Source: CAZZCN01 sp964652975 (GTDB taxonomy: Bacteria; Bacillota; Clostridia; Saccharofermentanales; UBA5734). Taken from it: a stretch of 6,934 nucleotides of DNA. The stretch is taken from assembly GCA_964652975.1 (NCBI GenBank), contig CAZZCN010000120.1, positions 1 to 6,934 on the forward strand, given 5' to 3'. Below the pieces are notes generated by a model. That model searched no databases and was not told the origin of the DNA. It saw nothing but the letters and a program-made list of their open reading frames with translations. Below, piece after piece: positions 1-5,462 of the stretch (its first letter is position 1; each line of letters opens with the position of its first letter). The position numbers and the translations under genes were made by a program.

Positions 1-1132
1 AGCTTATTGTCGCTTTAGGATTTTCGGCGTATAAAACGTCGGCATTGTAACATGCATTTCTAATGTGCTGATCTATGTCCACATCTTCGGGAAACTTTTC
101 AAAATAACGATTCGCAAGCGAAGTCCAGTATGGACCAATCTTCAAGTTTTTTAGATTCCCATTGACATTATAAATCATACCGGCCAAACCGTTCTGCCCC
201 TTGACGGCATCACGGACTTTTACCAATAAATCCATGTACTTTTCTTCAATATTACCATCCAAATCAGTAGTTACATTCAGCATTAGAGAGCCTCCTGTTT
301 TCAGGAAGGTGTTTGTGTAATTACTAAGTTCCTTTGCCCCATAGTCAGGCAATGATTGTGCTCCCCACCACTTTGGCAGGAATGCATATGAAAACAGCTG
401 CACACCCCCGACTTTATCGCTGCTTGGGATGATATTCAAGAAATTAGCTTCACCAGCTGAATAATCCTCAAGCGGGGTTTTACTCACAAAAGCGTCAAAC
501 CAAAGGCCGGGATTATAGCTTACAACTCTGTTTGGATTTCCTGCATGGGTTGCGACGTTGGCTCTTTCAAAATCTATATCCAAACCGCCGGCACCGTCAA
601 ACCACCAGCCGGCAAGCTTATCGCCGTATCTGTTACCCCATTCTTCCAAGACATGATACCATTTTTCTTGTGCTTCTTTAGTTGGATACCCGGTCGAGTC
701 AGTTTCAAACACTGTATCCCACAGGGTTTGTGGAGGATAAAACGTAAGATACAAAAACATTTTGATGCCGTAAGGTTTTAACGCCTCATAAAGTTCCATC
801 GGTATATCTCTTGTGGACATCTTTTCATTATAATAATCGTCATTCCCATAATAATTGTGTAAAATTCCCTTGTAGGTTTCATTTGGTGAAAAATAACCGC
901 CCCAGGTTTGACCTAGGTAAAGCTGCACATAATCAACTTTTAAAAGTGCACATTGCTTTGCGTAATTGACCGGATTAAATCTGTCTCCAGCATTACTGAC
1001 CAGTATTGTATCTATTCCAATAGTGCCTCTAAGCCAGTCAGATCTGCTAGCATTAGCAGAATAAATCGAATAATTTGCTGTAATAATCATCATTATTGCA
1101 CATATAAACGCAATCAATTTTTTTAATTTCAT
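1..1132 (-). CDS. Secreted GH29-like glycoside hydrolase, copy 1 (3' end outside window)
   Basis: The frame is open from the ATG at 1132-1130 to the window edge: 377 codons plus one base, no stop. It matches the downstream-coordinate copy (3632-5035) without a gap, differing at 35 of 377 residues by my count (about 91% identity). The last ~90 residues, carrying most of the jelly-roll module, are missing. Residues 1-28 form a signal peptide ending ANA before SR. A TIM-barrel-like catalytic domain follows, with RDIP (108-111), a GIKMFLY strand (122-128), GWWFDG (175-180, D179 the candidate nucleophile as in GH29), AGNP (197-200), GE at 227-228 (possible acid/base) and GGSLMLNV (280-287), which resembles the GH29 GNLLLN strand. 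AAAGAGG lies 8 nt before the ATG, and the preceding gene ends 25 nt upstream, so the two are probably cotranscribed. The substrate is unproven; alpha-L-fucose is the family's usual one. Confidence 0.82.
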   Translation of the reverse strand, partial: MKLKKLIAFICAIMMIITANYSIYSANASRSDWLRGTIGIDTILVSNAGDRFNPVNYAKQCALLKVDYVQLYLGQTWGGYFSPNETYKGILHNYYGNDDYYNEKMSTRDIPMELYEALKPYGIKMFLYLTFYPPQTLWDTVFETDSTGYPTKEAQEKWYHVLEEWGNRYGDKLAGWWFDGAGGLDIDFERANVATHAGNPNRVVSYNPGLWFDAFVSKTPLEDYSAGEANFLNIIPSSDKVGGVQLFSYAFLPKWWGAQSLPDYGAKELSNYTNTFLKTGGSLMLNVTTDLDGNIEEKYMDLLVKVRDAVKGQNGLAGMIYNVNGNLKNLKIGPYWTSLANRYFEKFPEDVDIDQHIRNACYNADVLYAENPKATIS

Positions 1133-1252
1133 ACAGTCATCCTCTTTCTACATAAAATTATATTAATAGAAGTTTTTTTAGAGCCAATAAATCAGAAATT
1201 GTAATGCTGCTTCCACCACTGATATCTCCTGCTGTTTGGAATGCTCCAACCA
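1..1252. repeat. Long direct repeat, left copy (period 3903 bp)
   Basis: This segment aligns base for base, with no net insertion or deletion, to 3904-5155. It covers the GH29-like gene from the window edge to its ATG, the 25-nt leader with its ribosome binding site, and the last ~30 codons of the dockerin of the preceding gene. Within the dockerin tail only a few bases differ from the right copy. The alignment fails just after 1252, deeper in the dockerin coding sequence. The left boundary of this copy is beyond the window. Confidence 0.88.
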
Positions 1253-3611
1253 AAACATTAATTTTTAGTAAATGTTTTTTTACTTCTGCTAAATCGGCAA
1301 TGTTAATTTGTCCATCACCGCTTACATCTCCCTTTACCATAACCGTTTTGGTTTCAATAACTATGTTATTGACCTCTAAAGCAACGCTTGCACCTGTGCC
1401 GACAGTTGTGTTGGCTTCATATAATGACACAGTCATATAATAGCTGTCTCTAAAATTATCCAAGAAATCATTTGCACTCTTTGCAACACCTGTATATGAT
1501 AGATATTCGCCGGTGTCTGTGATGATTGAATTCGCAGTTAAGCTTATGTAGGCAGGTTTTTTAGTGATTTCATCGGCAATATTTAAATAGTCTGCCTCTG
1601 CACCTATATAAAGAGATATTTGGTCTGTAAAAATAACTGTGCCTGCACTTGCACTATAAAACCCAAATTGCACTGAATTAAATCCGCCGCCACCGGCAGC
1701 TTTAATAGCTGCTTTCAAATCACCAAACGGGTAAAATACATAGCCGTCAAAATCGTTTTTAAGTGTAAACGAAGTTCCAGTAGTTCCTGTGCCTGTCATT
1801 GTACGGTTCATACTAACGAGTTTTATATTTTCTGCAGCAATATTTTGTCCGTTAAGGTTGGTTACAAAATATAATACATCTGCCGGACCAATTGATTTGA
1901 CTCGCACAACCACTCCGTCATAATCATCCATATTTGCACTGAGGTTTGATGCTGTAATTCCCACATTTTGACCTAATATTTCAAGTTTTACACTTTTACC
2001 ACCAACAAGATTATTGGGCAATCCAACAATGGAAGCTGTACAACCGTTATTGTTCTCAAATCGTGCATTGCCATCCTCAAAGTCTGTTAATAAAAGAGTA
2101 CGTGTTAAATTTAATGTATCCTGTGAAGGTCCTGTATAAGGGTTTTCGTATGCTATTGGCTGTATTGATGAATTCATTCCGTAATACTCTTCCATTGTTT
2201 TCACAATAATAGAACTATCCGGCTCCAGTTTATCAATAACAGCCTGATAACCATTTTTGTCTGTAGCAAAATAGAATGCTATTTGGTCGATAATATATGA
2301 ATACGGCAGCCATTTAGCGTAACGGTCTTTTCCATCTGAACTTACATAAGGAATCTGTGTTTTAATTCCAACATTATATGTTTTAGCTGATTTTATACGG
2401 TCACATTCGCTTTGAACCGGCAAAGGACGATAAACAGGGTTTGTTGAAGAGATATATGAATCAAATGGGAAAAAAGCATATCCATCAAAGTCAGGAGGTA
2501 AGAAATTACCGCCATCAACCGACACAAAAGGACTTCCGACAACACCATCTTTATCAATGCAAAACCACCTGCTGCTTAGCGTGCCATTATAAGCGATGTC
2601 ATTTGCATCTATGCCCGAAAGGATAATTGAAAAATTATTGAATAGTGTCTTGGAGTCGGTCTTGATTCTGACAACAATTCCGCTGTATCCTTGATAATTA
2701 ACATATTTGCTTGTTGTAAGCTTAATCCCGTCATATGGATTAACAGGTATGACCATATTAATCTTTAGAGAATTATTTCCAACCAAACCACTTGTCCCTG
2801 AAACAATTTCAGGTGCTGTAGCTTCTGGTATTGTTTGATTATAAACAGTAATTTGATTTTCGAATGGATCATTACCATTTTCTAAATCAAAAAGCACCTG
2901 TGCAACTGCATCGGGGTTTGCTACTGATATATTGTCTAGATCGATTATAGCACCCGGATCAATTTCCTCTATAACTTTTAAATAGTCAGCTTGTGCACCT
3001 GTATAAAGAGATATTTGATCTGCGGATATTGATGTCCCTGCTGTTGCACTATAAAACCCGAACTGTATAGAATTAAATCCGCCGCCACCGCCAGCTTTAA
3101 TGGCAGCCTTTAAATCACCAAACGGATAAAATACATAACCGTCAAAATCGCTTTTAAGTGTAAACGAAGTACCGGTCATTCCCGTGCCTGTAATAGTACC
3201 ATTCATATAAACCAGTCTTATATTATGTGCGGCAATGTTTTGTCCATTAAGATTAGTGACAAAATATAACACGTCTGCCGGACCGCCTGATTTGACTCGC
3301 ATAACCACACCGTCATAGGCATCCATATTTGCACTTAGATTGGAAGCTGTTATTCCTACATTTTGACCGAGTATATCAAGTTTTAAACTTTTACTGCCAA
3401 CCAGGCTGTCTGGCGGGACCACTATTGAAGCTGTACAACCGGCGGTGTCCACAAATCGTTTGTTACCATCCTCAAAGTCTGTCAGCAGATAAGTAAGCGT
3501 TCCACTTGGTTCCTCGGCTGTAATAACAGCTGACATCGTACTGACGAAAAGTGCTAATGCAATCAATAATGAAAAGAGACGTCTATAGTCTTTACTTGTA
3601 ATTGTCTTCAT
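1158..3611 (-). CDS. Secreted protein with three CBM-like modules and a C-terminal dockerin
   Basis: This is a complete 817-residue protein. Residues 1-32 are a signal peptide (basic start, hydrophobic core, cleavage probably after TMSA or VITA). Module 1 (about 40-217) and module 3 (about 505-682) align without gaps at roughly 80% identity. They share FEDGN, SANMD-YDGVV-RVK, FDGYVFYPFGDLKAAIKA, a poly-glycine loop, QFGFY and DQISLY, and look like beta-sandwich carbohydrate-binding modules of a family I cannot name. Module 2 (about 236-464) is a much more divergent relative with FDGYAFFPF and several aromatic-rich insertions. Residues 687-756 form an Ig-like pre-dockerin module (NDFL, VGTGA), and 757-817 a type I dockerin-like domain. 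Its first loop DVSGDGQINIAD is canonical; the second, DISGGSSITISD, lacks Asp at position 5. No catalytic domain is visible. The ATG at 3611 has GGAG 11 nt upstream. The enzyme gene before it ends 20 nt away and the next begins 25 nt after. Confidence 0.85.
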   Translation of the reverse strand: MKTITSKDYRRLFSLLIALALFVSTMSAVITAEEPSGTLTYLLTDFEDGNKRFVDTAGCTASIVVPPDSLVGSKSLKLDILGQNVGITASNLSANMDAYDGVVMRVKSGGPADVLYFVTNLNGQNIAAHNIRLVYMNGTITGTGMTGTSFTLKSDFDGYVFYPFGDLKAAIKAGGGGGFNSIQFGFYSATAGTSISADQISLYTGAQADYLKVIEEIDPGAIIDLDNISVANPDAVAQVLFDLENGNDPFENQITVYNQTIPEATAPEIVSGTSGLVGNNSLKINMVIPVNPYDGIKLTTSKYVNYQGYSGIVVRIKTDSKTLFNNFSIILSGIDANDIAYNGTLSSRWFCIDKDGVVGSPFVSVDGGNFLPPDFDGYAFFPFDSYISSTNPVYRPLPVQSECDRIKSAKTYNVGIKTQIPYVSSDGKDRYAKWLPYSYIIDQIAFYFATDKNGYQAVIDKLEPDSSIIVKTMEEYYGMNSSIQPIAYENPYTGPSQDTLNLTRTLLLTDFEDGNARFENNNGCTASIVGLPNNLVGGKSVKLEILGQNVGITASNLSANMDDYDGVVVRVKSIGPADVLYFVTNLNGQNIAAENIKLVSMNRTMTGTGTTGTSFTLKNDFDGYVFYPFGDLKAAIKAAGGGGFNSVQFGFYSASAGTVIFTDQISLYIGAEADYLNIADEITKKPAYISLTANSIITDTGEYLSYTGVAKSANDFLDNFRDSYYMTVSLYEANTTVGTGASVALEVNNIVIETKTVMVKGDVSGDGQINIADLAEVKKHLLKINVLVGAFQTAGDISGGSSITISDLLALKKLLLI
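1566..3494 (-). repeat. Intragenic repeats encoding the CBM-like modules of the 817-residue protein
   Basis: The DNA at 2961-3494 and 1566-2099 encodes two gap-free copies of one ~178-residue module, offset by 465 residues (1395 bp). They differ at about 34 of 174 aligned residues. Between them, 2220-2906 encodes the divergent third version. The stretch coding for the glycine-rich loop is the best conserved part at DNA level and recurs in the gene at 5463-6934. Confidence 0.8.
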
Positions 3612-3631
3612 ATCATTTCACACTCCAATCT

Positions 3632-5035
3632 CTATTGCACATTAACTTGTGCTAATGTGATGCCGGCAGGAAGCTTGTATACTGTAAATGCGTCCAGGTA
3701 AACTCCGCCGGTCAAATTTCTGATGGCAATAGTATGTTTTCCGGTAGAGAGTCCTTCGGCGGCATAAACCACTTGCTTGAATTTCCACTCAGTAGTTGAT
3801 GTTGTTGCCTTTTGCTTGAAAACACCATCAATATATACGTCAAAACTTCCGTTATTCTCCATGGTTTCACATAGAACTTCTATTGCATTTCCGGTAAAAT
3901 CAAAGCTTATTGTCGCTTTAGGATTTTCGGCGTATAAAACGTCGGCATTGTAACATGCGTTTCTAACATGCTGATCTATGTTAACATCTTCAGGGAATGT
4001 TTCGAAGTAACGATTTTTTTGTAAAGCCCAATATGGATTGATAATTAGATTTTTTAGATTCCCATTGACATTATAAATCATACCGGCCAATCCGTTTTGA
4101 CCCTTGACAGCATCACGGACTTTAGCTAATAGCTTTATATAATTCGGTTGAATGTTGCCATCCAGATCAGTAAGTACGTTGAGCATTAGAGAACCTCCTG
4201 ATTTGAGGAAGGTGTTTGTATAATTAATAAGTTCCTTTGCCTCATAGTCAGGCAATGATTGTGCTCCCCACCACTTTGGCAGGAATGCATATGAAAACAG
4301 TTGCACACCGCCAACTTTATCGCTGCTTGGAATTATATTCAAAAAACTGGCTTCTCCCGCTGAATAATCCTCAAGCGGGGTTTTACTCACAAATGCGTCA
4401 TACCAAAGACCGGGGTTGTAACTTACAACTCTGTCTGGATTTCCTGCATGGGTTGCGATGTTGGCTCTTTCAAAATCTATATCTAAACCGCCGGCACCAT
4501 CAAACCACCAGCCGGCAAGCTTAACGCCGTATCTGTTGCCCCATTCTTCCAGGACATTGTACCATTTTTCTTGTGCTGCTACAGTCGGGTACCCGGTCGA
4601 GTCAGTTTCAAATACAGTATTCCACAAGGTTTGTGGAGGATAAAACGGAATATACAAAAACATTTTAATGCCGTAAGGTTTTAACGCCTCATAAAGTTCC
4701 ATCGGTATATCTCTTGTGGACATCTTTTCATTATAATAATCGTCATTCCCATAATAATTGTGTAAAATTCCCTTGTAAGTTTCATTTGGTGAAAAATAAC
4801 CGCCCCAGGTTTGACCCAGGTAAAGCTGTACATAATCTGCTTTTAAAATTGCACATTGCTTCGCGTAATTGACCGGATTAAATCTGTCTCCACCATTACT
4901 GACCAGTATGGTATCTATTCCAATAGTTCCTCTAAGCCAGTCAGATCTGCTTGCATTAGCAGAATAAATCGAATAATTTGCCGTAATAATCATCATTATT
5001 GCACATATTATCGCAATCGGTTTTTTTAATTTCAT
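3632..5035 (-). CDS. Secreted GH29-like (alpha-L-fucosidase-like) glycoside hydrolase, copy 2
   Basis: This is a complete 467-residue gene. The chosen start is the ATG at 5035-5033, 5 nt after AGGTGA; the in-frame GTG at 5044 lies inside that Shine-Dalgarno site. Residues 1-28 are a signal peptide ending ANA before SR. The catalytic domain (about 33-345) contains GQTWGGYFSPN (74-84), RDIP (108-111), GIKMFLY (122-128), GWWFDG (175-180, D179 the candidate nucleophile by analogy with the GH29 W-x-D motif), AGNP (197-200), LEDYSAGE (221-228, E228 a possible acid/base) and GGSLMLNV (280-287). The classical HHDGF motif of GH29 is absent, so this is a distant member or sister family. Residues ~375-460 form a jelly-roll module (FDFTGNAIEV, VYIDG, LSTGKHTIAI) typical of glycan-binding domains appended to such enzymes. 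There is no dockerin. The next gene starts 20 nt downstream. A secreted exo-hydrolase is likely; alpha-L-fucoside specificity is inferred only. Confidence 0.8.
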   Translation of the reverse strand: MKLKKPIAIICAIMMIITANYSIYSANASRSDWLRGTIGIDTILVSNGGDRFNPVNYAKQCAILKADYVQLYLGQTWGGYFSPNETYKGILHNYYGNDDYYNEKMSTRDIPMELYEALKPYGIKMFLYIPFYPPQTLWNTVFETDSTGYPTVAAQEKWYNVLEEWGNRYGVKLAGWWFDGAGGLDIDFERANIATHAGNPDRVVSYNPGLWYDAFVSKTPLEDYSAGEASFLNIIPSSDKVGGVQLFSYAFLPKWWGAQSLPDYEAKELINYTNTFLKSGGSLMLNVLTDLDGNIQPNYIKLLAKVRDAVKGQNGLAGMIYNVNGNLKNLIINPYWALQKNRYFETFPEDVNIDQHVRNACYNADVLYAENPKATISFDFTGNAIEVLCETMENNGSFDVYIDGVFKQKATTSTTEWKFKQVVYAAEGLSTGKHTIAIRNLTGGVYLDAFTVYKLPAGITLAQVNVQ

Positions 5036-5155
5036 AGAAATCACCTCTTTCTCTATAAATTTATGCTAATAGAAGTTTTTTTAGGGCCAATAAATCAGAA
5101 ATTGTAATGCTGCTTCCACCACTGTTATCTCCTGCTGTTTGGAATACTCCAGCCA
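3904..5155. repeat. Long direct repeat, right copy (period 3903 bp)
   Basis: This is the partner of 1-1252 at a constant offset of 3903 bp through the enzyme ATG (1132 to 5035), the 25-nt leader and the dockerin stop codon (1158 to 5061). Homology stops near 5155, inside what was dockerin-coding DNA, and unrelated AT-rich sequence follows. That point is the likely right-hand junction of a tandem duplication or of a later deletion. Confidence 0.88.
5041..5050 (-). promoter_or_regulatory. Ribosome binding site of GH29-like copy 2
   Basis: Read on the minus strand this is AAAGAGGTGA, a strong Shine-Dalgarno match 5 nt before the ATG at 5035. It decides the start: the GTG at 5044-5042 is part of the site and cannot be the initiator if the site is used. 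The left copy has AAAGAGG at 1141-1147, 8 nt before its ATG. Confidence 0.75.
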
Positions 5156-5159
5156 GTAA
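5061..5159 (-). pseudogene. Headless dockerin tail remnant
   Basis: Thirty-two codons plus TAA encode the second half of a dockerin: LLAGVFQTAGD, then NSGGSSITISD, then LLALKKLLLA. The sequence is nearly identical to the end of the 817-residue protein and to the end of the gene at 5463. Upstream the frame closes at a TGA (5168-5166) two codons beyond the homology, with no start codon, first Ca-loop or ribosome binding site, so it cannot make a functional domain. It sits 25 nt before the enzyme start, exactly where the left repeat has the end of an intact dockerin gene. It is the relic of a former [dockerin gene + enzyme] pair. Confidence 0.85.
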
Positions 5160-5189
5160 AAAGCCTCATTAATGTCCTATAAGGTAAAT

Positions 5190-5220
5190 TTTATATCATA
5201 TGCAACTGTAATAATATCAA
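5190..5220 (-). promoter_or_regulatory. Weak candidate sigma-A-type promoter
   Basis: On the minus strand, TTGATA (5220-5215) is followed after 19 bp by TATAAA (5195-5190); an alternative -10, TATGAT, lies at 5200-5195 with a 14-bp spacer. Neither spacing is optimal, and such matches are common in AT-rich DNA. Position, about 155 bp upstream of the GH29-like start and below the hairpin, is the main argument. Confidence 0.2.
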
Positions 5221-5247
5221 ATTTTGGTTATTATTGTTTAATTTTTG

Positions 5248-5287
5248 TTGCTAAATGCTTGATTTTCATTGCTATATGCTTAATTTT
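5248..5287. repeat. Two 19-bp direct repeats, 21-bp period
   Basis: TTGCTAAATGCTTGATTTT (5248-5266) and TTGCTATATGCTTAATTTT (5269-5287) match at 17 of 19 positions. A weaker third copy (about 12 of 19) lies one period earlier at 5227-5245. A 21-bp period puts the copies on the same face of the helix, as in multi-site operators, but simple AT-rich repetition is equally possible. Confidence 0.5.
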
Positions 5288-5293
5288 TTATTG

Positions 5294-5307
5294 CAATATC
5301 AATATTG
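5294..5307. repeat. Small palindrome CAATAT-CA-ATATTG
   Basis: This is a perfect 6-bp inverted repeat around a 2-bp centre, too short for a strong hairpin but of operator-like size. It lies just upstream (in transcription order) of the 21-bp repeats. AT-rich sequence makes chance palindromes common. Confidence 0.3.
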
Positions 5308-5344
5308 GTTCTATAGCAGTCTTAGACAATAACTCTTAGATAAA

Positions 5345-5372
5345 GTCAGAGGTAGCATAAGCTACCTCTGAC
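5345..5372 (-). terminator. Hairpin, probable transcription terminator of the upstream dockerin gene
   Basis: GTCAGAGGTAGC and GCTACCTCTGAC form a perfect 12-bp stem around a 4-base loop. On the minus strand the stem is followed by TTTATCTAAG, a short and imperfect U-tract, so termination may be partial. It lies about 90 bp after the stop of the gene at 5463. The plus-strand side has no U-run and no gene pointing at it. Confidence 0.65.
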
Positions 5373-5384
5373 GCATGTATTTAT

Positions 5385-5462
5385 TCATTCCAAGTAATCA
5401 AGTATAATTTTATTTACTCCGATCAAATCGCCCGTCATTTTGAGCACACCAGGTAAGATATA
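5385..5462 (-). pseudogene. Decayed dockerin-like tail in frame after a stop codon
   Basis: Immediately after the TAA of the gene at 5463, the same frame stays open for 25 codons to a TGA (5387-5385). It reads YI, then LPGVLKMTGD, then LIGVNKIILDYLE. This parallels the second dockerin half of the upstream gene (VLGGIFQTAGD, ISGGSNITISDLL), sharing the L-x-G-[VI] start, the GD pair, the following Gly and a late hydrophobic-Asp segment if one residue is deleted. It has no start codon or ribosome binding site. It may be a relic of an older dockerin end overwritten by recombination, or chance resemblance over a short stretch. Confidence 0.45.

Larger units (their letters stand above)
5160..5344. 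other. AT-rich intergenic region, probable leader of the GH29-like operon
   Basis: These roughly 185 bases separate the hairpin from the headless dockerin tail. I find no credible coding sequence: the only minus-strand ATG frame of note is about 12 codons long without a ribosome binding site. The region is very rich in A and T and carries 21-bp spaced direct repeats and a small palindrome. If the hairpin ends the upstream transcript, the promoter for the three downstream genes should be here. Confidence 0.5.

Noticed and set aside
545..781. Plus-strand 78-codon open frame
   Set aside because: It lies antisense inside the GH29-like coding sequence, which is conserved as protein between two copies. 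Its product shows no recognisable features.
4237..4643. Two overlapping plus-strand open frames
   Set aside because: Both are shadows of the GH29-like gene. The minus-strand frame is supported by motifs, signal peptide and a second copy.
3632..5044. GH29-like start at the GTG at 5044
   Set aside because: That GTG is inside the AAAGAGGTGA ribosome binding site. The ATG at 5035 has ideal spacing and matches the start of the other copy.
5229..5264. Short minus-strand frame beginning MKIKHLATKIKQ
   Set aside because: It has about 12 codons and no Shine-Dalgarno sequence, and lies in low-complexity AT-rich DNA.
5200..5310. Possible CRISPR-like array from the 21-bp spaced repeats
   Set aside because: There are only two good copies, separated by 2 bp, with no spacer-sized unique segments and no cas genes nearby.
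5061..5372. Insertion sequence or transposon relic as the cause of the dockerin truncation
   Set aside because: No transposase fragment, terminal inverted repeats or target-site duplication could be found. Recombination between dockerin repeats explains the junction more simply.
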